Assembly (NCBI GenBank): GCA_034231615.1
Contig: CM067302.1
Span: 13,444,820 to 13,508,819, forward strand
Source of the DNA: Meghimatium bilineatum
Lineage: Eukaryota > Mollusca > Gastropoda > Stylommatophora > Philomycidae
Reading direction: 5' to 3'
DNA: 64,000 nucleotides
Made by a program: the position numbers and the translations under genes. The number at the start of each line of letters is the position of its first letter. Within the stretch, counting starts at the first letter, position 1. Under the pieces are notes generated by a model that saw only the letters and a program-made list of their open reading frames with translations, was not told the origin of the DNA and searched no databases. Positions 49,542 through 61,159 of this stretch are shown piece by piece.

Positions 49542-49929
49542 TGTGTGTGCCAGGTGATAGGTGGTGTGACAAGCTGTATTGTAGCAGGCAAAAAGTAGCT
49601 TAGTGACAAACGTTTGTGTGGCGGTGTCAGCTAATCATTATCTGCTAGGTTTCTGTCAGATGGAAGAAAAAAAATGTAATAATATTCTTACATTTACAAT
49701 CTTGATGTTTGAATCTTGATTAGAAACTAGATTAACACGTAGGGCATTCTCATACGTGCTCCGCCCTCCGTTCCAGCAGCCATCCCATTGTAGGTAGACA
49801 AGTCCCGGTCAGGTGTTGATTGCGTGATCTTCAAGGCTTTCCACACAAAAAAATTACTTTTCCTTCCCTCCCCGCTACATACTACCATTTCTGACATTCT
49901 CTTACGTTCTCAGCCTCATTGACATTATT

Positions 49930-50165
49930 TTCATCTTAAAGTAAATTTATTACTGCCTTGATCAAGTTTGCTTTATCTCTTCTCAGCAATGTGCCGTCTA
50001 TCGTCGCAGGGCATGCCAATAAGTTGGCTCTCTCGTTTCCTCTGACTCCAGCAGGACCAGGGCAGTATTTCCATGTAATACTTTGGACAATTGAGTTGTT
50101 CAATAAGTCCCACCATTTTTTTCTCAACATGTACTTTTCTATCTTGCGCAGCATGTTTTAAGAGT
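49930..50165 (-). pseudogene. LINE RNase H fragment
   Basis: Antisense text reads K-Y-C-P-G-P-A-G-V-R-G-N-E-R-A-N-L-L-A. Confidence 0.7.
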
Positions 50166-50549
50166 CTTTGATTATTCTATTTTACGAAATCTATTTTGAA
50201 TTACTCACTGACAAAATAATAAAAAACGTACAAAATGAAGGCCTGTTTATTTTTTGCAGTGAGGTCTTATAGTACCTGTCGATAGTCACGCTTTCACGGT
50301 AGATGAAAGGTTGATTTCCAGTATCAAAATGTGGTTTTTGTGTGTCTTATTAGATGTTCAGCCCTGAAACTAACTGCTATTACTTTCTCCTATGTCTTTA
50401 CATCATCCCTGATCTATCTCCTCCATGCAACATGATACACGACATCCTGTTCCAATGATTCAACTTCAATGCATGTAATCATGCATATGGCGTTAACATA
50501 CGTCTTTGTAACGAAGTGAAGGGATAAATGTTCCAGTGTAGAGTAACAG

Positions 50550-50800
50550 CCCTAATTAGCGCGCTGGCTTTCTCGAATGAGTAGTCCTGGGTTCATTCCC
50601 CAGTTTAGGAGGAAGTGTTTTTCAGATCGCAACGGTTTCCGGGTCGACCCAGCCTTAAATGGGTACCGGATTAATCCAGGAAGTAAAGAATGCGAGGAGA
50701 GGAAATGGCTACCGCCCTCATTTGCAGAGCCTCTGAAATGTGAGATCGCTAACATCTCACACCCCTACGGCATTAATAAATGATATGGGTTACTTTACGT
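50550..50800 (+). mobile_element. tRNA-derived SINE, second copy
   Basis: Same body as 4690-4960: TTTTTCAGATCGCAACGG, AAATGGGTACCGGATTAATC and CCCCTACGGCATTAATAAAT. The A box is decayed (ATTAGCGCGCTGGC). Confidence 0.8.
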
Positions 50801-50929
50801 TTTAGTTAACAGCCCTAAACAGGAAGTAAGTGACTGGAGTAACACCGGGCAAATATCAAGATGAACATGCTATTATATCTTATCCATTTTCCATTTCCCA
50901 CTTTCTTGTGTGCACTTTCTCCTCCTTAA

Positions 50930-51020
50930 TCACAACTTTCTTCTCCCTATACTTCTTTCTTCTCCCTATACTTCTTTCTTCTCCCTATACTTTTTTCTTC
51001 TCCCTATACTCTTTTCTTCC
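50930..51020. repeat. 19-bp pyrimidine repeat, 5 copies
   Basis: Unit CTTCTTTCTTCTCCCTATA. Confidence 0.9.
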
Positions 51021-51784
51021 ATGTCAAGCTGCACCATCTGTGCTTCCTCCATTATATATTCGCTATTATCCTCTTCCCCTCCCTACCGTAACCATGTTTG
51101 TCTCCATGTAAGATTCATTTTATTGTGGTCTTTTGTTTGTCTTGATGAAGTCTTTTTAGCCAAAACGTCGCCTGTCTCTGTATCTCGTTGTTATGTTGTT
51201 TCATTACTTATTTTGGTAACACTTAATCTATTTTTTTTTCATCTTGATATTAACGAAGTGATGGTTGACCTAGGACTACGTTCTGGCAAACAATGTGTCA
51301 CATGAATAAATTTAAATGCAATCACATATATTCTACTATTAAATCTACACAGTACACACGTAAAACAATCTGTGTATACTTGAATAAATCCGTACATAAA
51401 CAAACGCAACACGTACTTGATACAGATTATACATGAAAGAAAATATCCGTGTATTTAATTATCCAGAGAAATATATCTCACATTACGGAAGTTTCATCAA
51501 GGAGAATAACTATCCAGTGTGTCTAGAAAAACCATCCAATGATAAAAACACAGATGAATCTGTACCCTTGAGCAAGTGGTTCTCAAATTGTTTTATCACA
51601 ATGCAAACAATGCAATGGTTTGAACGTGTGAAAAAAATACATTTCAAGATTGTAAATAATTAATATTATTAATAAATAAGATTGTAAATAATTTCGATGC
51701 TATCGTGTCGCTTCAAGTGTCCAAAATACCTTAGCTTCCTTCTTATGGTGGTATTTATAAGCCACTCTTCGTTTAGTTTCAGTA

Positions 51785-53260
51785 TGATAATCAATACAAT
51801 GTAACTGCGTGAAACGTAACAACAGACTTACTTAAAGCACATGTTTATATAATCGCTTCAATCAGACACGACAAACTATAGCTAAAACTAGTGGGTAATG
51901 ATACGTACACAAGAAAACATACAAATTACAATACACAAATCATATTCAACGTTTCAACCAAAAGATCTTTTCGAGATACACACAAAAGACGACGAATGGA
52001 AAAATTATCACAACAAACAAACGTATCCAACTGAAATATGGAAATGAGATGCCGGAAGGTCAGAACGTGCATAAAAAACGTAAATATATGTGGAAACGAA
52101 ACGAACAAAAAGATGAGTAAATGACGGAACAAAAAAGAATAAAGACCACACCAACCCAGTGCTAGACATAAGAGTGATCGGAATTGAGTCCAAATGGCTT
52201 GAGCGTACCCAATTAAAAAATGAGACGATTTTCTAGAGCGTACCTGGATCTATCATCGGTGGTGCAAGATCTGATGACGGTGACCTGAATATCAAAAGCA
52301 CCACAATGACCATCGCCATTGAAGTGTGTGGCTACAGGAGTAGGTGTTCTGTGCTTGATGGCATGAAGATGGTTACAAAAGCGATCGCTCTTTCTTAAGC
52401 CGGTTCCCGCGATGTACTGTTTGCCGCAGCGTTTACATATGATCACGTAAATTACATTAAGGGACTCACATGTAAAGGCCTCATCGATGGAGAAAGTGGC
52501 CTTGGGAAATGAAATCGGGCGCATCTGAACAACGTTAGGACATGTATAGCAACGGCCACGTGAGCAACGAACAGTGCCAAAATTGTCGGGAACAGAAGAC
52601 TTAAGGTGGCTATGGACCAAGATATCCTTCCGATTTCTGCCACGCCTATAAGCCACCAGAGGTGCGTCTTGGAAAGCGTCACGGGTGTCAGGATCAGACT
52701 GGAGAAGGGAATAATGTTTAAGCATGATGCTTCGAACAGAAGAGTTATGGGGATGAAAGGTTAGAACAAGTTTAACCCTATCAGAGGAGGAGGAAGAACC
52801 GTGTGAGTTAGTCTAGGTATCGAAGCCAGACAAATGGCGCACATGGAGCAAAGCGGATGAAAGAATGCCGTTAAGGAACGAGCTTCTACTGAAAAACTCA
52901 ATTATCTCAGAGGACCTGTCGAGAAAATCGTCGTAATCGCTACAGCGACGCAGGCGAAGAAGCTGGGAGTACGGTAGAGAGTTGCGACAAGCAGGAGGAT
53001 GAGAAGAAGTGTAGAGCAGAAAACCATGTGCATCAGTAGGTTTATAGTAAACGGTCGTGCTAAGGTAAGGGGGATGAATGGTGACAATGATGTCAAGGAA
53101 GTTGACAGAAGTAGTGGAGATATTAGATGTAAATTGAATAGCATGGTTGAAACTGCCGATGAAGTTGATGAAACGAGACAATTCCACTTCGGACATGTCT
53201 GTGATACCTATCCCATCGTCATTGTATCGATGGAAAAGAGATGGGAACGGTTAAAATTAA
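51785..53260 (-). pseudogene. Penelope-like element with GIY-YIG endonuclease, 5' truncated
   Basis: On the minus strand: R-Y-N-D-D-G-I-G (reverse transcriptase catalytic box) at about 53235, then V-N-F-L-D-I-I-V, V-Y-Y-K-P-T-D-A-H, the usual region after the polymerase core. One in-frame TAG at 52815-52813, then open to 52213 with C-S-R-G-R-C-Y-T-C and the GIY-YIG-type N-V-I-Y-V-I-I-C-K-R-C-G-K-Q-Y-I-A. The non-coding 3' end runs to 51785. The upstream polymerase half is missing. Confidence 0.85.
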
Positions 53261-53324
53261 ATAAATATGGTAAAGAATAGACTGATTATCATGTTGTTTT
53301 TTTAAATATTTATATCCAGTCGAT

Positions 53325-53435
53325 ATTTATTACTTGATTTATTGACTTGATCTATTGACTTGATTTATTAACTTGATCTATTGACTTGATTTATTAACTT
53401 GATCTATTGACTTGATTTATTGACTTGATCTATTA
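53325..53435. repeat. short repeat, about 26-bp unit, 4 copies
   Basis: Unit contains TTGACTTGATTTATTAACTT and GATCTA. Confidence 0.88.
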
Positions 53436-54000
53436 GTCGTTGTAGTTCTTGTTTACTTTCTGCTAAAAGAACAGTGCCATCTGCATATCTCAGATCGTTT
53501 ATTATTTTATCATTGATCTTGTGTCCTGACATTCCTTTAATATGTTTAAATATTTATCTGTGTAGATATTAAATAAGATGGGTGATAAAATGCAGCCTTG
53601 TCTTACTCCTCTTCTTATATTTATGTATGGTGAGTAGCTGTTTTCACACCTTATTGATGCAGTCTGTTCCCAATATATATTTCTAATAAATCTGATATCT
53701 TTTCCATCTATGCTTATTTCTTGAAGACATTTGATTAATTTTTCATGTTGGACTCTGTCAAAAGCCTTGCTGTAGTCTATGAAGCAAATATATATACTAT
53801 TTTTGGACTTCTATATATTTATATATCAATAGTCGGATACTAAGTATAGCTTCTCTGGTTCATTTTTTTTTCCTAAAACCAAATTGTTCTTCACCGACCC
53901 TCGTGTCTATCTTGTTTTTAATTTTTTTATATACTATCTTGAGTAGTATTTTAGTTATATGACTCATTCAACTTATTGTTCTATATTCTGTACAGTCTAC
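53435..54000 (-). pseudogene. LINE reverse transcriptase core fragment
   Basis: Antisense text in broken frames: F-I-D-Y-S-K-A-F-D-R-V-Q-H, R-R-G-V-R-Q-G-C-I-L-S-P-I-L-F and L-R-Y-A-D-G-T-V-L-L, three core motifs with the catalytic second Asp changed to Gly. Confidence 0.8.
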
Positions 54001-54224
54001 ATCGCTGGGCTGTGTTGATGTAACACAGATAAGCATCTAGTTGAGACGCCGTATTGGGCAAGAATTAAGTGATTTTTCTTGAAGTGTTTGATGATGTTCG
54101 TCTGTCGTAATCGACGATGACCAAAAACTTAACCATAATAATAATAACAATAAACAATAAAAATAACAAAGCTAATCGTGCGTTTTTAAATGACTAATAA
54201 GTCCAATGCCTGCACAAAATGTTC

Positions 54225-54830
54225 TTTTAATGAATTGACAACAATAGAGGGTGTCTATGTGAGGTTGAGATGTTTTGTTTTTTCTGTGTGCCCGTTTCTG
54301 TCTTGCAGTATCTTGTCTGGACTCTTCCGCCGCTAGTGCTCCCGTTCTAATACTGTAACGCCATGCTGTTCTCTCTCAAGCGCCTACGTCAATGTTAAAA
54401 TGTTTCAAGGATGACTTGAGCATGTCTTTCAAGCGCTTTTTCTGTCCACCAGCTTTTCGAAATCCTGCCTTGAGTGCTCCATAATATATTTGTTTTGGCA
54501 AACGCGAGTTCTCCATACGCACAAGATTACCCGCCCAGCGTGCTTGCGCCTTCATAAGTATTGTGTGTATGCTTATTGAGGTTGAATTTTCCAAGACCTC
54601 GTACTCTGGTACTTTGTCCCACCAATGGATGTTTAGTATTTTACGTAGGCAAGTAAGATGGAAATTATTTAATTTTCTTGCATGTCTAGCATACACTTGC
54701 CACGTTTCACAAGTGTATAGTAGGGTTGGTATAACAGCAGCATGATATACTTGAAGTTTGGTGGTTGTTCTTATACCTCTTCTGTCCCATACATTGTTGC
54801 GTAATCTGACCAAATACAGCACTAGCTTTT
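54225..54830 (-). pseudogene. LINE ORF C-terminal fragment
   Basis: About 148 open codons: T-L-L-Y-T-C-E-T-W, F-H-L-T-C-L-R-K-I-L-N-I, Q-A-R-W-A-G-N-L-V-R-M. A decayed finger-like end follows to about 54225. Confidence 0.82.
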
Positions 54831-55379
54831 GCCAGTCTTTTGTTAATTTCTACATCGAAGTTAACATCGATGTCGACGATGATGTGTTTACCGCGATAAT
54901 GAAATGGGTAAAGGTCAGTTTAGCTTTAGCTAACGAAAACGACGTTCTGTCTGCATGAATATTCTTTGTTATAATTTAAATACTGGCTCAAATGTTGCTT
55001 TTGTGCAACTATTGTTTTTAAAATTGCAATCAAGCTAAACTAATCCTTTGAAGGGAACCAATCTTATAAAAAGCCAAATTTCAAAAATTTAGTTTTAAAA
55101 AGCCAGTATGTCAACCCTGGCCGTGTTAAAGATTATTTCCAGCATCTGTCAGGTGGGGTTTTTTCCTTTACAATCAGAAGGGAGAATTCTCAATATTTAC
55201 ACATGTTGATTTAACTTGTGACCAGATTCCTAGATGTCGGCTATAATAAAATATTGACAACTGTTTGTTTCAGTTGCTATGGTTGTGTACAGTCTTCAGC
55301 CCAGAATTGCACGTGCGGTAATTAATATATAAATAAATTAACAGCAGGGAGCCAATAAACGTAACAGACAGTTTGAAAA

Positions 55380-56715
55380 GTGAACTGTCGTCTCACCTGT
55401 ATTGTAGTTTCACCTGTACTGTAGTCTCACTTGTACTGTCGTCTCACCTGTATTGTAGTTTCACCTGTACTGTAGTCTCACTTGTACTGTAGTCTCACTT
55501 GTACTGTAGTTTCACTTGTACTGTAGTTTCACCTGTACTGTAGTCTCACTTGTACTGTAGTTTCACCTGTACTGTAGTCTCACTTGTACCGTAGTCTCAC
55601 TTGTACTGTAGTTTAACTTGTACTGTAGTTTCACCTGTACTGTAGTCTCACTTGTACTGTAGTTTCACTTGTACTGTAGTTTCACCTGTACTGTAGTCTC
55701 ACTTGTACTGTAGTTTCACTTGTACTGTAGTTTCACTTGTACTGTAGTTTCACCTGTACTGTAGTCTCACTTGTACTGTAGTCTCACTTGTACTGTAGTT
55801 TCACCTGCACTGTAGTCTCGCCTGTACTGTAGTCTCACCTGTACTGTAGTTTCACCTGTACTGTAGTTTCACCTGCACTGTAGTCTCACTTGTACTGTAG
55901 TTTCACTTGTACTGTAGTTTCACTTGTACTGTAGTTTCACCTGTACTGTAGTCTCACTTGTACTGTAGTTTCGCCTGCACTGTAGTCTCGCTTGTACTGT
56001 AGTCTCACCTGTACTGTAGTTTTACCTGTACTGTAGTTTCACCTGCACTGTAGTCTCACTTGTACTGTAGTTTCACTTGTACTGTAGTTTCACTTGTACT
56101 GTAGTTTCACTTGTACTGTAGTTTCACTTGTACTGTAGTCTCACTTGTACTGTAGTCTCACTTGTACTGTAGTTTCACCTGCACTGTAGTCTCGCTTGTA
56201 CTGTAGTCTCACCTGTACTGTAGTTTCACCTGTACTGTAGTTTCACCTGCACTGTAGTCTCACTTGTACTGTAGTTTCACCTGCACTGTAGTCTCGCTTG
56301 TACTGTAGTTTCACCTGTACTGTAGTTTCACCTGCACTGTAGTCTCACTTGTACTGTAGTTTCACCTGCACTGTAGTCTCGCTTGTACTGTAGTCTCACT
56401 TGTACTGTAGTTTCACTTGTACTGTAGTTTCACCTGTACTGTAGTCTCACTTGTACTGTAGTTTCACTTGTACTGTAGTTTCACCTGCACTGTAGTCTCG
56501 CTTGTACTGTAGTTTCACCTGTATTGTAGTTTCACCTGTACTGTAGTTTCACCTGTACTGTAGTCTCACCTGTATTGTAGTTTCACCTGTACTGTAGTCT
56601 CACTTGTACTGTAGTTTCACTTGTACTGTAGTTTCACCTGCACTGTAGTCTCGCTTGTACTGTAGTTTCACCTGTACTGTAGTTTCACCTGTTCTATAGT
56701 CTGACTTGTACTGAT
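55380..56715. repeat. 17-bp minisatellite, about 78 copies
   Basis: Unit ACTGTAGTTTCACCTGT with C/T variants at three positions (TTTC/TCTC, ACC/ACT, TGT/TGC). Confidence 0.97.
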
Positions 56716-56719
56716 GATT

Positions 56720-57640
56720 TTTGTTTTTGAAAAGTACTGAGTACAGATTCTAAGTTTTCTAGTGTAAGGTGTTGATTAAACTTATTTACTCTGTTCATTC
56801 AACTGTTTCGTATAGTTGGAAAAATGACTCGTGTTTGTCAGTGTGATTTTCTTGTCGTGTGTAAAGTTGACCCTTAAAAAAGTGTGAAAAGTTTGGCCGA
56901 TTTATAGGTTCCCTACTATTTTATCACCACTTTCCCCATAAGGTCGTGTTTTGTGTTATATGTTGAATATTTTGTTCTACTGTTAAATAATTTTTGCTAG
57001 GAGTTTCTTCTGTAATGTATTCCTCTTGTTCTCAATAAAGCCACATGGTAAATGTGTTTTTGTACTTGTATAATAAATATTCTTGTAAGATTGGTATCTG
57101 TAATGAATGTCTAAATGTTCGTGCAAGATTGGTATCTGTGATAAATGTCTGTCTAAACTCTCAGTCAAATGTATGGCTTCTTCTAATACATGTATGTCTT
57201 GTTTAATTTGTATTTGTATTGTTATTTATTGTGTTATCTCTTTGATTGTACATTTTAACAAATCCTAATGCTCCCCTAGATACTCAGTGGGTGCGCCATT
57301 AGCAAAGTCTTGTAGTATTTATGTAATGGTTTGAACAAATTCTTCATTTTCAAGTAAAGAATTGTTTAAACTTCTAATGTGATGATTGTTTATTTAGTAA
57401 TGTTTGTGCCAGTTACGTTTATAATTGTGACTACTTCCTTGTGATCTGTAAACTTTGTTGTGTTGTTTAAATGTTGTATTTTTTGACTTTATATGAGTCA
57501 CGCATGTACACATCTATCTAACCTGGCCGTCTTAACTTTGCGTGTTTTGTCTCTATGTGTTCCTTTTCTCCCTTTGGAGTAGCTGTGTCTTTGTGCATTT
57601 ACTTAATCATGTTTATTTAGAATGTTTAATGAACTGTGGA
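56720..57640. other. AT-rich, no gene seen
   Basis: No exon or recognisable motif. A 61-codon minus-strand open stretch at 56983-57168 has no clear family. Confidence 0.5.
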
Positions 57641-57654
57641 TTTAAGAATAATCA

Positions 57655-58642
57655 AGAACATGTACTGGCAACAAACAGCAGCAATAAGAGTAGGAAATCA
57701 ATTTGGCCCTTTTCAACAAATAATCATCAACAAGGAGTCAGACAGGGATGCGTGCTTTCACCAGACCTGTTCTCTCTATACAGTGAAAACATATTGCGTG
57801 CAATAGTAGATATCCCAGGAATATCAGTGGGAGGACATAACATAAATAATTTGAGATATGCCGATGACACTGTTCTGATTGCAAAATGTGAGGAAGACCT
57901 TCAAAACTTAATTAAAGTAGTAGTCACAGAAAGCAAAGAAAAAGGCCTCTTCCTAAATATCAAGAAAACAGAAGTAATGGTTATTTCAAAGAAAGAAAAT
58001 AACAAACCTTGCAAGATCATAGTGAATGATATAGTATTAAAACAGGTCCACCAATTCAAATATCTAGGTACAATTATTACAGCAGATGGAAGAAGTTCAA
58101 CAGAAATAAGATGCAGAATAGGACAGGCAAAAACAACATTCAGAAAAATTAAAAATATACTGTGTAATATGACCTTGTCATTAGAGGTGAGAAAGAGAGT
58201 TCTGCAGTGCTATATAACCCCTATACTAACATATGGGTGCGAGTCTTGGACAATAAACAAACTTAAGAGTGGGAGATTGGAGGCAACAGAGATGTGGTTC
58301 TACAGAAGAATGCTGAGAATACCATGGCCTGCCAGAAAAACTAATTTAGAGGTGTTAAAAGAGTTAAATGCGAAACGGACCTTAATCAACAATATAAGAA
58401 AAAGGCAATCTTCTTTTTTTGGCCACTTCATGAGACAGGCAGGTTTAGAGAACATAATCACAACAGGCAAGATTGAAGGCACCAGAGACAGAGGGCGACA
58501 ACGTGAGAAAATATTAGATAGTTTGACAACCTGGCACGGCAAAGAAACAACAACGACTTTGATACATAATACTGTGGACAGAGAGCTGTGGAGAGCCATG
58601 ACCGCCTACGCCACCCGGCATGGCACCTGATGATGATGATGA
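57655..58642 (+). pseudogene. longest LINE copy of the window, reverse transcriptase half
   Basis: Open from about 57730 to 58630: Q-G-V-R-Q-G-C-V-L-S-P-D-L-F, N-L-R-Y-A-D-D-T-V-L-I with the catalytic Y-A-D-D, F-K-Y-L-G-T-I-I-T-A-D-G, Y-G-C-E-S-W-T-I-N-K and the C-terminal G-H-F-M-R-Q-A. The 5' part (I-K-N-M-Y-W-Q-Q-T-A-A-I) lies in another frame, so a frameshift near 57720 disables it. Endonuclease domain absent. Ends in (TGA)n. Confidence 0.93.
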
Positions 58643-58939
58643 ATGAACTGTACAAATTTGTGTATTTACTTAATCTTTGCTTTTGTACACTGCTATCTCT
58701 ATCAAATGGGTGATGATTGAATACCACAGTATACATCAGAATTTTTTAAATGCCAGGATCCAGACCCTAAGCAGACTCATATCATGAAATATGTAAAACA
58801 GTGCACAGTTACTGAATAATAGAGTGCAGACAAGCAATAGGTAAGGTTCATCCTGGCCCTCTCTCTCTCTTCCAATCTGCTACTCCACCAGGGAGACACT
58901 AAGCAAGTAAGGTGAACACTCAAACATGAAACAGTGACA

Positions 58940-59235
58940 ATTCAGTATAACAACATCAAACAGTGACAATCCAGTATAACAACATCAAACTGAGAATCCA
59001 GTATAACAACATCAAACTGAGAATCCAGTATAACAACATCAAACTGAGAATCCAGTATAACAACATCAAACTGAGAATCCAGTATAACAACATCAAACTG
59101 AGAATCCAGTATAACAGCATCAAACAGTGACAATCCAGTATAACAACATCAACCTGACAATCCAGTATAACAACATCAACCTGACAATTCAGTATAATAA
59201 AATGAAAGTGACAATCTAGTATAACAACATCCAAC
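58940..59235. repeat. 27-bp minisatellite, about 11 copies
   Basis: Unit contains ATCCAGTATAACAACATCAA and ACTGAGA/ACAGTGACA variants. Confidence 0.93.
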
Positions 59236-59904
59236 AGCAACGTTAGTTTACATGTTTTAATAAAAAAATATTGAATATACATCTATTTTCTTATAAATAC
59301 AAATCAACCAGGAATTCCTTATGAAACAAATTTAGTTTTTCCCACATACATGATATTTATAAATATGATATGATATTTGAGGCTAACATGATTTTATAAA
59401 TATGATATGATATTTGGGGCTAATATGATATTTATAACGTGAACTTGCAATTATTTACATTGTTGATGACAGCTAGGTTAAACTTTTGTGGCATATTTAA
59501 GCAGGGGGACCCAGAAATTTTGACAGTTTACTGACAAGGAGGTGGAGGGCAAACATCTGCAAAACATTATGAAGTAATTACATTGTTTTGCTAATGAAAA
59601 CAATGGCTTTTGTGGACCTTTGTGTACATATCTATTTTATTTCTGACCTCATGTGTGGTATGTTCTCTATAGGAGATACACAGGATTTGTCATTTTAACA
59701 TTTGTAACATTTGTGTTCAAAGACCTGTATCTACACCTGCATGTACACATGTATGCACACCTGCATTTACACCTGTATGTGCATAAATAGCAACTAAGCT
59801 GTAATGCATTGTTAAATCATTGTTCAAATTTTAATCTTTTCACCACATGTTCTAATAATCTTGACTGTAAATTTTGAAAATGGAACCACCGAATCGGGGG
59901 GATT

Positions 59905-60130
59905 CAGGTCACCAGGTCTGAAGGGGGATCAAAGAATAGTGACACAGTTACCTGCCAGGCACGACATAAGAGACAACTAAGGTTTTGGGGGCAGAGTTAG
60001 CTGGTCACATCCCATAGAGGGGCAAGTGACCCAAAAGCCACGCTGATGTTGGATGTGTCAGGCAGAGGGGCTTAGATATTGAAGTCAAGTTGTAAACCAT
60101 GACACAATGCATTTCTTTCTCCGACCCCAA
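59905..60130 (+). mobile_element. SINE-like family B copy
   Basis: Sense copy with AAGGGGGATCAAAGAATAGT and GTTGTAAACCATGACACAAT. Confidence 0.65.
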
Positions 60131-60474
60131 AAACTATGGACCACCAAAATAAAAGAGGTGACAAATTCCACATTATACGCAACACAAACGAGGACCATCT
60201 CCGGAGAACTCTTCTACCCCTGACGCTGAAAGGCAATAAAGGGTTTAGCAAATAGATAGATAGATAGACTGCATTCTGTTAATTGATATTTGAAAACGAA
60301 CACAGAATAATAACCACTGAATGAACACATCCACATCATTTTTATAAACGGATAAAGAATAAAAAAAGGACTGCAAAGATATAGAGGATTGATATCATTG
60401 TACTTGGTTTTACCATATGTGCCCTGCCCCTCTCAACATAGTGGTATGCTATCTTCCATGAGTACCACCTAAAG

Positions 60475-60620
60475 CACATAACTGTAGATTCAAGAGATAT
60501 GATTATAATACTCAGGGATCTGCAAAAAATACATTTTTAACAAGATGACATGAACCAGGCTTGAACTCTCTACCCTTTAAAAACAAAGTGAATAGCTGAA
60601 CCACTATGACATGTACATTT
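60475..60620 (-). mobile_element. tRNA-derived SINE
   Basis: Minus strand ATAGTGGTTCAGCTATTCAC and GAGTTCAAGCCTGGTTC; body related to 27600-27800. Confidence 0.6.
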
Positions 60621-61024
60621 CCTGGATAAATAACAAGACAATGATAAGCATAACAATGATGGCTAAGACAAGGATGCAACAACTGCAAGGATTAGTTTTA
60701 GATGATCCAAGGACATAATGATTGTTATTGTTGATGACCTTTCTTTATAGACAGCCAGGAAAAACAGACCAGTGTATATTTCAGAGGCACACAGTTCCTA
60801 CATTTCACACATGACTCTTTGTCCAGGCAAGTTTTATAGAGAAATTGAAATGCCTATCTGCACTAACCCCCACCTCAGGTCTGTTGATTAGTTCCAAGGT
60901 AATACAAAATGCTTGGAATTATGGAGAGCTACACAAGGTGGTTTAATATACCATTGGCTGTCTTTAGGTCTCCCTTCTTAATTGTCTGTAAGGGTTTACT
61001 CTCTTAGCCTGTGGCACTCCCGTG

Positions 61025-61159
61025 CTAACCTGTTACATAAGAGTTATTTTCAGATGTTCTTGCAGGTTTGAGGCAATTTAAAAGTCTTTGTTCTCCAGTC
61101 TGATTAAAATTTGCTTTGATTGATCCAGCAATCTTCAAGCATGTCGATCTGTCAAAAGC
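61025..61159 (-). CDS. ankyrin-like protein terminal exon
   Basis: After TTTGTTTCCAG; 44 codons and TAG at 61027-61025. Contains L-K-I-A-G-S-I-K-A-N-F and Q-R-L-L-N-C-L-K-P-A. Phase 0 fits the exon at 63840. Not confirmed by a known homologue. Confidence 0.62.
   Translation of the reverse strand, partial: AFDRSTCLKIAGSIKANFNQTGEQRLLNCLKPARTSENNSYVTG

Larger units (their letters stand above)
59240..61020. other. intergenic, few features
   Basis: Apart from one family B SINE (59905-60130) and one tRNA-type SINE (60475-60620), I see a two-copy AT repeat at 59340-59440 (ATAAATATGATATGATATTT) and no gene. Confidence 0.5.

Noticed and set aside
49690-49850. Possible extra Ig-type exon on the minus strand (Y-L-Q-W-D-G-C-W-N-G-G-R-S-T-Y-E-N-A-L)
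   Set aside because: An in-frame TGA directly precedes it and no AG acceptor lies between; it lies upstream of the chosen first exon. Could be a decayed exon, but unsupported.
57542-57720. First part of the long plus-strand frame at 57.5 kb as protein start
   Set aside because: The true reverse transcriptase text here is in another frame, so the leading codons are a chance opening joined by a frameshift.
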